The position numbers were made by a program, and so were the translations under genes. The notes under the pieces are model-generated. The model was not told the origin of the DNA. It ran no database searches and was given only the letters and a program-made list of their open reading frames with translations. From Lanius collurio (lineage: Eukaryota; Chordata; Aves; Passeriformes; Laniidae), in the NCBI GenBank assembly GCA_020086605.1, contig JACBWW010000028.1, positions 7,721,822-7,785,821 on the forward strand: 64,000 nt of DNA. The letters are read 5' to 3'. Each line of letters begins with the position of its first letter. The stretch's first letter is position 1. Shown one piece after another: positions 1-11,200 of this stretch.

Positions 1-238
1 CAATGGCTTATTTCGCAACTTCACTTTGGAAACCATTGTGGAAAGATACAGACAGGCAGCCAGGGCAGCTGTTGCTATTATGTGTGATTTCTGCAAACCT
101 CCACCTCAGGAGTCTACAAAGAGCTGCATGGACTGCAGTGCAAGCTATTGCAATGAATGTTTCAAAATACACCATCCTTGGGGAACTGTGAAAGCCCAGC
201 ATGAATATGTAGGACCAACCACCAACTTCAGGCCCAAG
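1..238 (+). CDS. TRIM36: TRIM36 exon: RING-B-box linker and B-box 1
   Basis: The window opens inside this exon; position 1 is the last base of a codon and the frame runs from position 2. It encodes 79 residues beginning [18 protein letters not shown], the linker after the RING finger, then B-box 1: Cys at exon residues 28, 31, 42, 45, 50 and 53 followed by His 57/58, the C-x2-C...C-x2-C-x4-C-x2-C zinc-binding pattern. The exon ends in phase 0 after NFRPK at an AAG|GTAAGT donor. The open frame runs on into the intron but that part is not coding. B-box 1 together with the absent RING is expected to contribute to ligase function (family knowledge). Confidence 0.95.
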
Positions 239-3200
239 GTAAGTATTCAGGATACAGCATTCTCATGTAGCTTCAGACCTATCTGTGCAATGGTGGTTGC
301 TTTTTAGGACCATTATTGCTTTATTGACTATTGCTGTTATTTATTGAGTGAACCACAAGCTTTTTTTCTTGCTGATGGTCAAGTGGTTGTCATTGAAGGG
401 GACGATGAGAACATTCTTGAAGGGTTTTTCACTTTGTGGAATGGGTTGCGTTACTTGTGGTTTGAGTCTTTCTTTCCTTTATTTTTGTTTTTTTAGACAA
501 ATCAGATCACAGAAAATTCTGAGTTGAAAGGGATCCACAAGGATCATCAAGTCTAGCTCTTAAGTGAATGGTTCATACAGCGATTGAATCCACACCCTTG
601 GTGTTATTGGCACTATGCTCTTGAGCATCTAGAAAGGGACTGCCTAGGGAGGATGCCTGTGTGTGGTAAATTTAAAAACCTCAACACACCTGGCCTCTTC
701 CATGCCCCCTTCAGGCACATCCCCTTTGGATGCTTTGTGGCTGAACTTGATCCATCAGAAAGTATCTTCTTTCTCTCCTTTGCATCTAACTAGAGCAAAA
801 TGTGGAGTTAAGGTCTCCATTGTTATTACACCATTATTTTTTTATCTGTAGCATTAGATAAAAATTTAATGGTAAAACTTCTGCTTCATACACTGGTGCT
901 GCATTCAGACAAAACAGAGTGATAACAAAATGCCACTACCCTTGTGTCTCACGCTAAGCATGATGCAGTTGGTACATGGCAGTTCCTTACTGAATTTAAG
1001 TTGTATCACAGATGTGATATGTCACAGATGCCACCTTGCTAGCCAGGGACCACCGTAGGCCTTAATGTCCCAGCACATGCTGTGTGCCTGTGCCTCCTTG
1101 CTGGAGGTCCGACAGATACTGGAAATGCTGATGGTTAAGGAGTCCTGATTAATTTTTAAATTAAGTAAATTTGATTAGTGTGCAATGTGTAAGAAGCTCT
1201 TGACAGCTGGTGTAACTTCCTTCTGAGACTGGAAAGATTTGAGCTGCTCAAGTTAGCAAGCTGGCAAATAGTGAGCATCCAGTAGTCCACTTGGTGCTTA
1301 TTTCCAGTTAAAAGTGAGCGCATGCTTCATATGCTTGCAGATGTCTTGCACACGTTGAAATGTCCCTCTGTTGGATAAAAGAGAAGGGTGAAGGTTTGCA
1401 TACTATCTTCTAGCTCTTGCTTTAAAATGCTGTACAGCTCCTTAAAAAACTTCTATGATATCTAAACCCTCACAGCTGCAACACTGCTGCGTGAAAATAC
1501 CAGACATCTTGTGACCCCTGTGCACTCTTAAAGGTGCCCTATGGTGTTACACTACATGCAGACTGAATTCAGGATTAAAAGTCAGTAGCTGACTTCCTCT
1601 TGAAGCAGAGCAAAGTGGGGTGAAGTGGTTTAGATTATTCTGACACTAATGTATTGAGTATGTGTGCACATGTGGGATTTAGTGTCTCTAATTATATGTA
1701 AAGACAGAAAGCGGGGAAAAAAGGAGAGAAGCGTAGTGTAGTTAACTTTAATACATCTACTTTTTTGAAAAACTTCCCAACAGCAGTAATCTGATCTTTA
1801 CTGTGCTCTTATAGGAACTTTTCTGAGGACTGATTGAGCTTAACATAAAGAAAGAAAAGTGCATTTTTCGTTGTACTGTATTTTTAAGACCTGAGCTGAA
1901 AGCTTGAAATATTTGCTGGTTTCCTAAACAATGTTTTCAGTCATCACTTTGATTTACAACCAGGCTGGAGAGCACTTAGTAGTGTGTGTGGTGGGGATGG
2001 GAGAAGCACATACTGGGCTGATTGTTCATGAGTTTTGAGAGAAGATAATAAGGCAGTCTGCTGACCTCTGCTGTCTCTTGCTTGCAGCCTGTAGTTCTTG
2101 CATATATGAGGAGATGAATAAAAATATGGGGTTTTTTGCAAGATATGGCTCTACACTGCTGTGGAAAAATTACTTACACTAACTGATTGGCTGTAGTTTT
2201 TGGAGATGCTTGCCTGCACAGCTGATTTTTTTTGGCAGCTTCCTTTTTTCCCTTTTTATTTCCTTCCAAATCCAGTAGTCAATGCTAATTGCATGTTTGG
2301 GTTAATGATAATGTTCTGAGGTGCTGGTGAGACTGGTGTCTTTGGGCTTTTCACCATGGCCTAAACATTTGAGACTCAAACATAGGTTTCAGATTTTACC
2401 TTATTGTGTCCATATTTGTGCTGCGAACAATTTTCTATTTTTTTTTGACCTTTTGTGACCTTTCTTGTGTGGGGGCATATTGAAACTGAAAAGCTTCCTC
2501 AAAAACTCCTCTTTGGTAACATTTATGGAATAGATGACCCAAATGTTGTCTTTCAGTGCTCTAGAATGAGGCAAAGCATTGTTTGTTTTTTCAGACGACA
2601 CACACACATATGCACACACATTTTATGTGGTTCAAACTGTTGCCTGAGCTTGGACTTGAGCAGCACTTTTTTTAACTCTTTGAGCATTTATTTACCCATG
2701 TTCAGTTTTTTGAAAGATGATTTTCAGCGAACACCAGCTTTCTTGCAATGCTATTTGACCTAATCCTGGAAGGACCTCTCTGTGTGAAAGCCTTGTAACT
2801 GGAGGCAGACAGAAGGATTGAAATGCTGGAGTCTTTTGTGTTTAAAATTACTGTAGCTGGTGGTGGTGGTGGATGCATTTTGTTGCTCCAAGAGCAATAG
2901 CTACGTGGCTTATCAAAACCTAGCTTAGACTGAAATTGCTACAGTGTTATATCAGCTCTTGCTTTAAGAAACACTTCATAGCTGTTGCAAGAGATGCTGG
3001 CATGAGCATGGTTAAGTTTGACGGTCTGGGTGTGTTATATATTGCATTTGCAGCTCTGAGCAGGAGTGTACGGTGCTGGAGGCATTGCAAACAACATGGG
3101 CAGGGCACATAGCAAAAGGTTGCTTGCTACATAGGGGCTACACAGACGCTGCTAGAGGTTTACATTCTGTAAACCTTGTGAAATTGTGTGTTCATCTGCT

Positions 3201-3373
3201 GGCTTTCACTGGTGTTGACAAATAGAAGATAAAATGGCTGTAAAAAATTCACTGTTGATATCACATGCTTCTTTGAGTTGATTGGGTGTTTTGATTGTTT
3301 GTTGAGAACCTCCATTTTTGGAAGTACACCTTATTGTCTCTTCTCTTTTCCTTTTTTTTTTTTTTCCCCACAG
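239..3373 (+). other. TRIM36 intron (3.1 kb)
   Basis: The donor is GTAAGT and the acceptor is a long T-rich tract ending CCCCACAG at 3373. I see no recognisable mobile element. It holds a short (TGG)n run near 2860 and a CA-rich patch near 2597-2620. Small open frames in it have no coding character that I recognise. Confidence 0.85.
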
Positions 3374-3520
3374 ATTTTGATGTGTCCAGAACATGAAATG
3401 GAGAGGGTAAACATGTACTGTGAAATCTGCAGAAGGCCTGTTTGTCATCTTTGTAAACTGGGTGGAGGTCATGCAAACCATAGAGTAACAACCATGAGCA
3501 CTGCCTATAAAACCCTTAAG
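3374..3520 (+). CDS. TRIM36: TRIM36 exon: B-box 2
   Basis: It is 147 nt, 49 codons, phase 0 at both ends. It encodes a complete B-box 2 zinc finger: Cys4, His7, Cys16, Cys19, Cys24, Cys27, His33 and His36 of the exon (CPEH...CEIC...CHLC...HANH). It then leads into the start of the coiled coil (MSTAYKTLK). The acceptor follows a roughly 14-T polypyrimidine tract; the donor is AAG|GTAAAA. B-box 2 in TRIM proteins packs against the coiled coil and can mediate higher-order assembly (family knowledge). Confidence 0.96.
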
Positions 3521-4572
3521 GTAAAAGAAAATATCACTGGACCTGGCCTTAAGAAGGGGAAGAGTACTTCTGATGTGAGGGCAAACTGTCTCTGGCTGGA
3601 AGCCAGGATGTGTGTTTAGGAGACCCTGAACTAGTCTTGAAGCCTGTCATTGTGCAATATTGGTTAATGTATATATTAGTGTGATGTAGGGCATGTTTTA
3701 GAAACTAAACTGCATTTGCTATGATGCTTGAAATGTAACCTCTTAAAAGCTCTTTCACCTTATTTTAACTAATTGTAGAGCAGTACTGACAATGCAGAAG
3801 GTTTAAGCAGTTAATACTTCACGATCAACTTTTTTTAGTGTAAGTGTTCGGGTAGCTTGTGGTAGCTGATACTTGAGAAGCACTTCTGAAAATTTTGCAT
3901 CTGAAGTACCTGTTGACACCTTAGTATGTATCTTTGTGTGTTTTGGAAGCTTCATAGCTGTTATTTCCTAAGCAAAGCACAACAGAGAAGACTTGCAAAC
4001 ATCAATTTGTTATTAAAGACTGCACCTACTTCCTCTTCTTCCTTTTCTTCCTCTCTTGCTCACAGGAGGGGAAAAAAAAAAAGGAAAAAAAAAAGTGACC
4101 AGACTAGCCTGCCTTCTGCTCTTTGGCCTCCTCACCAGTTTGCAAGGCTTTTGCTGTACAATTGCTTACTCTTGCAGCTAAGGAAGCACACGGACACTCA
4201 TAAACCTGTGATTTGAACTACTCCTTTTTCTAGCAACTCTTACTACAAATGAGTTAATAGCTAATAACTCCTGTCTGTAGGTTTAATGTCCCAAAGCATA
4301 ATGTTCCTAACCTAAGAGAGAGTGACTCCTGGGTGACTGGGAGCCAGCTGACACTGTTACCTCTTGTCCTTAGGAGCTGTGCCACCAGTCTTGTCACAGT
4401 CGCTTTGTAGTCTCTGCAGGTCACCAAACAATTCTCCACAGGACTACTGCTCATAACTGGTGTCAGGCTGTTGTCCTTGTGGCTAGGTAAACTGAGGACT
4501 AGCTGGACGACCTGTCTGTGCTGGTTCTCACTTTGTGTGAGATAACCTATTCTTGCTATTTTACTTCAACAG
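3521..4572 (+). other. TRIM36 intron (1.05 kb) with a strong decoy acceptor
   Basis: No mobile element was recognised. At 4029-4065 there is a long pyrimidine tract ending in CACAG that looks like a good 3' splice site, followed by a purine-only stretch to about 4095. The true acceptor, by reading frame and homology, is at 4572. Confidence 0.8.
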
Positions 4573-4668
4573 GAGAAGCTTTCAAAAGATATCGAGTACC
4601 TCATCAGTAAGGAGAGCCAGGTGAAAGCTCACATCACACAGCTGGATTTGCTGCTGAAAGAAACAGAG
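4573..4668 (+). CDS. TRIM36: TRIM36 exon: coiled coil, first part
   Basis: It is 96 nt, 32 codons, phase 0/0. It starts EKLSKDIEYLISKESQ and continues as a charged, leucine/isoleucine-spaced helix typical of the TRIM antiparallel coiled coil that drives dimerisation. The acceptor is TTCAACAG and the donor is GAG|GTAAGG. The open frame beyond the donor is intronic. Confidence 0.95.
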
Positions 4669-5574
4669 GTAAGGGTGCTTTGCAGGTTGTCTGGAGTTGG
4701 CCTTTGTAGAGACAAAGGGAAGCACTCAAAACTGTTTTCTGTGAAGTGTTTCAGACTTTGGGCTTTTCAGTTAAGGAGTGAAACAATTTTTGAACACTTT
4801 ATGCTAGTGCTGAATCACACATGGTGAGACCTAGTCCTGCCAGCATGGGAAGCATACAGAGGGAAGTTCATTTTTTGGTGCTGCTGTAAATTTGGATGAA
4901 ATAAAGCTTGCTTTATACCTTAATCAAAGTGGGTTAAACATAGGATATTTGTGCTTTAATGATGGTGCAGTATTTACGCTGCCTGTTTACCTTAAGGGAG
5001 TCATAATTAAGCACCTGTTTGACTCACCCTGAAGAGTCATGGCTGGAAACTCACGTACAAGCTGAAAAACCCAAAGGCAGAAATTGCAGAAGCTCCTGGT
5101 ACTGGTGTATCTTGATTACAGATTGCCTTTGTGCTTTGAGTTCCTTTTATTCAGGGCAGTAGTCAGAGGTGGCACTTCAGTTCAGAGTGTGTACTTGAGA
5201 AGCTGGGCTGGACCCTCAGTTCAGGGTGATTGGGGAAGGTGGAAGAGCATCTAGAACTTGGGCATGAAGACTTCAGAGACAGACATGCTGTCACAGTGGT
5301 TTTTCATGAGATATCTAGATAAATGTAATGCATAACTAGACACATAATCAGAGGAATACTTTCCTTCATTCTCTGTTAAAGACAGCAAATGCTGACTAGC
5401 TTGGGTGGTGTGCTGATCTCATTTTCCGTGCTGAATAGCATAACAAAGCTCATTAGTCTTGTCTGTGAAATGGATGACTAGATTACTGTGATGTCTTGAA
5501 CAACCTTAAGTATGTTTCTGTACAAAGCACCAGTGCTACAGAATCTGTTTAAAATGTCTTTTATTTGATCCTAG
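4669..5574 (+). other. TRIM36 intron (0.9 kb)
   Basis: Unique-looking sequence between two coiled-coil exons. The donor is GTAAGG and the acceptor is GATCCTAG. I recognise no element inside it. Confidence 0.8.
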
Positions 5575-5828
5575 TGCAACAGTGAAAGAGCTAAACAAGA
5601 AGCATCTCAGAGTTTTGAGAAATTATATCATGTCCTGGAAGAGAAGAAATCTGCAGCTCTTAGGGCAATTGAAACTTCTAAGAATATAAGGCTGGAAAAA
5701 TTGCAAACACAAGTAGAAGAATACCAAGGGCTCTTGGAAAATAATGGCCTTGTAGGATATGCTCAAGAAGTGCTTAAGGAAACTGATCCTTCCTGTTTTG
5801 TTCAAACAGCAAAACAACTTCATGTCAG
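5575..5828 (+). CDS. TRIM36: TRIM36 exon: coiled coil, second part
   Basis: It is 254 nt, entering in phase 0 (TGC AAC AGT) and leaving after two bases of an Arg codon. It encodes about 84 residues: a long helical stretch (ERAKQEASQSFEKLYHVLEE onward), then the segment NNGLVGYAQEVLKETD and CFVQTAKQLH, which is strongly conserved in TRIM36 and precedes the COS box. The donor TCAG|GTATCT is weaker than its neighbours. A minus-strand open frame over the same bases is a shadow. Confidence 0.96.
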
Positions 5829-6481
5829 GTATCTTAAATATCTTCTGTTTGAGGTGCAGGTACTGTTCCAGGATGTCTGTGCAGTTGTATTCTTTAGAAA
5901 GCTGATACCAAAGTACTGACTGCAGTACCTTGTACTGCAAAGGGTTGGGAGATAGTCCTGGTGATGTTCCAGCATTAGAGTCAGAATTCCTGCATTAGAA
6001 TGTGCGTTAGGAAACAACACTCAGGGGGGGAGGGCTCTTGTCCTGCCTCAATGCCTAGCCTTGTTCAGTGGGACTGCCGTGGAGAGCTAGTCTGTTTAAC
6101 TCCCTGACAAATTCCTTTTCTCAGAGATTTTAACACGTATTTGCAAGTTAATCCAGCAGATCTCTTCTGGCTTTAAGCTCTTTGATCTTTGTGTTCTCTA
6201 CTAGCACCTCACATAAGTTTTGTTGTTTGCACATAATGTTGTTGTTTAAATGCTTTGCCAGTTGAATATATCCTGTTCATTATCTTTACACTGATGTACA
6301 AAAGGCCTTTAATTTGCATTTGAGAATCTTTTTAGATAGACAAAAATTTCTGGGAGACATCAGTAAGTACGTGAAAGCAGAACTTTTTTTAAAGCAAAAC
6401 CTAGGATTTTTACTTTAAGAAATGTCCAGCTTGAATTGCCTTTTTTTCTCTTGTGCTATATTGCTTCTTCTGTGTTTTCAG
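5829..6481 (+). other. TRIM36 intron (0.65 kb)
   Basis: An intron between the coiled-coil and COS exons; the acceptor is GTGTTTTCAG. A G-run lies near 6025. No mobile element was recognised. Confidence 0.8.
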
Positions 6482-6606
6482 AATCCAGAAAGCTACTGAG
6501 TCTCTGAAGAGCTTTAGGCCAGCAGCAGAAACTACTTTTGAAGACTTTGTGGTGGACACTGCTAAGCAAGAAGACATCCTTGGTGACTTGTCCTTCCATT
6601 CCAATG
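6482..6606 (+). CDS. TRIM36: TRIM36 exon: COS box
   Basis: It is 125 nt. Its first base completes the split Arg codon, 41 codons follow, and the last G starts a split Gly codon. The encoded IQKATESLKSFRPAAETTFE stretch and the following FVVDTAKQEDILGDLSF form the COS (C-terminal subgroup one signature) region, the microtubule-targeting helix shared by MID1, MID2, TRIM9, TRIM36, TRIM46 and TRIM67. The donor is AATG|GTAAAT. This exon supports cytoskeletal localisation, by family knowledge. Confidence 0.95.
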
Positions 6607-7388
6607 GTAAATTCTGAGAGCATCAGGTCATTCCCAAGTTATAGCTTTAAGGGCTTCTCTGGAGAAAGGCAGAGCTTGCACAGGGCAGCAGTTGCAGAGC
6701 TCGGTTTTGTGACTTGCATTGACCCTTCTGGTTCCATGATTCAGAAAGCATTACCTGGCAGCAGTGTTAGCTTCAGTTTTCATAAAGAAGCTAAAACGAC
6801 ATTGCCTTCAGTACCAGTTTGCACTGGCTTCCAAAATATTGTAGTTACATCACACTCAAGTCTTTCTAAAAGCTTTTTATTGCATGATAGAAAGTAATAG
6901 TTTTTAGAGCTGCCAGAAAAAAAAAATGGCTCAAGCCTCTCAAAGTAAAAATTGAAAATAGGGGATTTAAGTATGTGAACAGAGTAACCATCCTCATTTG
7001 CTCCCTTTAACTGAGAGAATCAGATTCACTCCTTTAACAGAACTATAGCACAAAAAGGGGTTGTGTGTTGGATTAAGAAAATTTTAAGAGGTGGATGCAT
7101 TAAAATTAGTTTCCTCCCAATACAGTTTTAACCAATCCCTTTCCACCAATAAGGAAAAACAAATAGGAGTAGATAGAAGTGAAAAAATAATAGTTTACTA
7201 CAAAACCAGAATGACAATGGGTCAAAAATAACAGTAATAGTCCCTAGTTACAAAGTGGCTGAAATCTCACAGGGGCACAGATAGATGTGGAATACAGTAA
7301 CATTTTGGGTTACCCAGGAGAGGTTGTATGGTTAACTCCAAAACAACATGTATTTAAATTCCAGCGGTTTTTTTCTCACGTGTTCCAG
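6607..7388 (+). other. TRIM36 intron (0.8 kb)
   Basis: The donor is GTAAAT and the acceptor is GTGTTCCAG. The second half (about 7080-7330) is A-rich and vaguely resembles antisense retroviral LTR sequence, but no ends or duplications could be found, so it is left unassigned. Confidence 0.75.
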
Positions 7389-7682
7389 GTCTAGAAATAC
7401 CAGAAATCAATGAAGAGCAGAGCAAAATGTACAACAAAGCTCTGATCTGTTGGGAATGCCCTGGGAAGACAGATTCAGCTGATATCTATGTTCTTGAGTA
7501 TCATAAGCTTAATAGAGAAGATGAGAGTGTGACATGGCAGAAGACTGAAGTTTGTGGCAAGAGCAAAATATTATCTGATCTTGATGAGGACAGCAGCTAT
7601 GCCTTCAGAGTTCGAGGATACAAAGGGTCCATCTGTAGCCCTTGGAGCCGAGAAGTTATTTTGCGTACTCCTCCAGCTCCAG
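7389..7682 (+). CDS. TRIM36: TRIM36 exon: fibronectin type III domain
   Basis: It is 294 nt and encodes the FN3 domain in one exon. Landmarks are PEINEEQSKMYNKALICWEC (strand A/B with the core Trp), YVLEYHKLNREDE, and SSYAFRVRGYKGSICSPWSR (the usual YxFRVRAxN-like F/G strands). It ends RTPPAP, in the linker to SPRY. It enters by completing a Gly codon and leaves with the first base of a Val codon, at CCAG|GTGTGG. FN3 is one of the domains separating class C-I TRIMs from the larger class C-IV. Confidence 0.96.
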
Positions 7683-7947
7683 GTGTGGGGTTTTCTTATG
7701 TCCGTCAGTGTTAAGAGCTGAAAGTAGTTTCCAGTAGCTCCCAGATGTCTCCTATGCTGTTACCAGTTGCATAAATGTTTAGAATCACTGCTAAAGGTTA
7801 AGTAGGTAACACAGAGACTGTTAGCTTGCATGACATTCCTAGTAGCCTTTAAAAGTGAGAGATTCTAATGCATGACTTCAAATGGAGTTTATAAGCACAG
7901 AAGGCCAAATACGTAACTGAGAATTTTTCTGCCACACTGTTTTTCAG

Positions 7948-8245
7948 TTTTCAGTTTTCTTTTTGATGACAAATGTGGATACAACAATGAGCATCTCCAG
8001 CTGAACCCAAGAAGAACCTCTGTGGAAAGTAGGGCAGGATTTCCTCTCCTGCTGGGATCTGAGCGCTTGCAGGTTGGATGCTACACAACCCTGGATTACA
8101 TCATTGGTGACACTGGGATTGCCAAAGGGAAGCACTTCTGGGCTTTCCATGTGGAAGCCTATTCATACCTGGTGAAAGTGGGAGTTGTTCCTAGCAACAA
8201 GATACAGAAATTGTTCCACAGTACCCATGATGTGACCAGTCCAAG
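7948..8245 (+). CDS. TRIM36: TRIM36 exon: B30.2/SPRY domain, N-terminal half
   Basis: It is 298 nt; the first two bases complete a Val codon. It encodes FSFLFDDKCGYNNEHLQL, RVES-like VESRAGFPLLLGSERLQ, and YIIGDTGIAKGKHFWAFHVE, the last being the core SPRY strand pattern (GxHFWxFxVE), then YSYLVKVGVV. It ends TSPR with a split Arg codon. The segment that I recall as QEWL in the human protein reads QKLF here, so the exposed Trp appears replaced; this is from memory and should be checked by alignment. The C-terminal SPRY half is 3.8 kb downstream, beyond a CR1 insertion. Confidence 0.95.
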
Positions 8246-11200
8246 GTAAATTGCAGACTCTTGCTTAATGCATGTTTTACATAAGGAGATGGCTTTTTAA
8301 AAAAGTAAATTGGGAGCAAGTCTGGTCTCACTACATGAGGTGAACCTAACCAGTGAGAAGTTTGAGTAGTATGGTATAAGCAGGTTGTCATGTTCATCCC
8401 TTCCTGTTAGCAGAAAGATGTCCTGATTATCCAGAGTCCTGTTTTCTTTCTTTTTGGGAAAGAAGTCAGGTTCCAATAGATGCCATGGAATATCAGTTAA
8501 ACCAATAAGGTTAAAAATTAATGTAAGTTGTAAGAAGAAGCAATGCTTAATTATCAATAGCAAGACTCTGCCTTTATTGCCTCAGCATACAAGGTTTGGC
8601 AGCCTTTCAGAAGTACAGTATTCACTGTACATATTTGTATTTTTCTGCAGTAGCTTGTACCACAGTGGATCCCAAGGCACTGGCTTACCATGCTCCATGC
8701 TTGCATAGTGTATTGGAGTGCCACTGAGCACCAGCCAAAGTGCAGTGGACAAACCAGTAAAAAGATTTCCATCTCTCAGTTACAGTTGTAGCAAGCCTGG
8801 GTGTGTGTAGGGACTGCAGGCAGGGAGACTATCTCCTGGGTACTCTTTCTCAGAAATTTAACAAATGTTTGGCTTCCTCCTGTATAACATGCAGAAAATG
8901 TGTCAGCACGATCTCGAGCTGCTTACAGCCAGATGGAGCCATTTGCTCCATGAGAAATTAGATCTAAATTTCCTGATTTCTTTTTCCTTCTCCACATAGA
9001 TATCTGCAAAACTTTGGCTGACACAAAAACAACTGCCCCCACAAGCATGCCAAAACTGAAATCCTAGGTAGGGAATGTCTATACTGAAAAATGTGTGCTT
9101 CTCCATGTGTCTTTATCTGGGGACAGAGGTGAGGAGAAAAGCATGTAGGCTGACAAAATATGTCTGCACACTCTTCAGTAACCATTTGGAAAACTGTTCA
9201 GGGAAGTCTTCAGAGGGGGCACCTTAGAAAAGCCCCAAAACTTAAACCATTAAAACACCACCTTTAGATTTGTGAATTTTAAAGATACTGTAATGTAGCA
9301 GAGTCATGGAGAACTCACAGGACATATTTCTGTCTGTAAGGATTGGTCATATTTGCTAAGTTACTTCTCACGTTAACTAATTTACTATACCTGTAGGTTC
9401 ATTAATGATTGTCTAGCATAAGTACATTTAGATACATCCACTCTTTAGTAAACCCTCTGTGGTCTTGTCCTTATTGGAGTTCAGCTGTTATTAATGGTTT
9501 GAAGTGACTGAAGTGAATCTTCTCCACCTACTAAATGCATCTTCCTTCCTGGCTTAGGTATGTAGCACTGGTGTAAGCAAAGCCTGGTGGGATGAGTCCT
9601 GTGACTGGAGTGCCCTGTTGGTTACAGGCTCTTCAGAGGGACAGGCAGGATAGATGAGGCGGGGGTGGCATTGTGTGTAACATAATGTCTGGAATGTATG
9701 GAGCCTGCAGTTGGCAATGCCACAGCTGAGAGCCTCTGGATAAGGATTAAGGGACAAACAAGGTGGATGTTGTTGTGGGAATGTACTATAGGTCACCCAG
9801 CCAGGAGGATGACACTGATGAATTATTCTTTAAGGAACAAAGAAATACTCTGCATCAACCACCTGTGTCCTTGTGGGGCACTTCAGCTTGCCAGATGTTA
9901 ACTAGGAGCACGACACAGATGGTACAAACAGGTCCAGAAGAGTCCTAAAACACCTAGATGATAACTTCTTGGTATGGGTACTATGGGAGCCAGCTCAGAA
10001 AAGTGCCTTCCTTGATTTGTTCTTTGTCAACAGAGAGGATGTCGTGAGTGAAGTGGAGATGAGGGGCCCTCTTGGCCCCAGTAACCACAAAGTGATCAAG
10101 TTTAAAATTTCTGTTGTCAGGAGGAAAAGTGCCAGCAAAACCTCAGCTCTGGACAGGAGGAGAACAAACTTCAGGCTGCTCAGGGTACTAGTGAATAAAG
10201 TCCTCTGGGAGACCACTACTGAAGGTGCTGAGGTCCATCTGTGCTGGTCACTTTTTAAGCATTACCTCCTAAGGGCACAGGAGCAGGCACTTCCAAGATG
10301 ATGTAAATCAAGCAGGCAAGACAGAAGACTGGCTTGGCTGAGCAGAGATCTTCTAGAGCTAAGCCAGAAAAAAAAAAGGGTATGCCAAATAGAAGCAAGG
10401 TTGGGCAACATGGGAGATATAGAGATGCTGCTTGACATTTGAGGGAGAAAATTCATGTGGCCAGAGCCCAACTGGAGTTGAAGCTGGCCAGAACAGTGGG
10501 GGACAATAAAAGGAGGTTTTTTTGTTAATAGCAAAAGGCAGTCAGAAATACCATTGGCCTGTTGCTGGATGAGGAAGGTCACCTCACTAACAGGGACAGA
10601 GACAAGAGAGGGATGTTTCATGCTTTATTGACCTCAGTTTTCAACACCAGTGGTGGGCCTTAGGGGTCCCAGAACTTGAAGACTGCAACTGTGAGAATAA
10701 TAAACTCCCAACCAACCCTGAACTTGTGCAGGATTTGCTGTTTGATGCAAATCCCCGTGAGTCTGTGGGATTCATCCCAGGGTACTGAGGTGGCTAATAT
10801 TATTGTGAGACCTCTCTGATGTTTCCATGGTCTTCAGAGGTGCCAGTCAACTGGAAGCTGAGACTGGCAGGAGGGATGACTCTTGAAACGACAGGCCTGT
10901 CAGTCTCACTTCAGCAACTAGTAAATTTATGAAAATTATTCTGGGAATTACTGAACACCACCAGAAGAATAATGTGGTCACCAGGGGAAAGTCCGGCTTG
11001 AAAAACTTACTTTGCTTTCATGATGAAGGTAACCCACTGAGCTGACCAAGGGAAGACAGTAGGTGTAATCTCTTTTGATTTCAGTAAAGCTTTTGATGCT
11101 GTCTCTCCCAGGATCCTTCTGGACAAACTGTTTAGCAAAGAGCTGGATAAACACATCATGTGGTAGGTGAGCAACTGGCTCATGTTTTGGGGTTGTAGTG

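Noticed and set aside
7080..7330. A-rich intronic stretch resembling an antisense LTR 3' part
   Set aside because: No TG/CA ends, no target duplication and no match to the other LTRs in the window.
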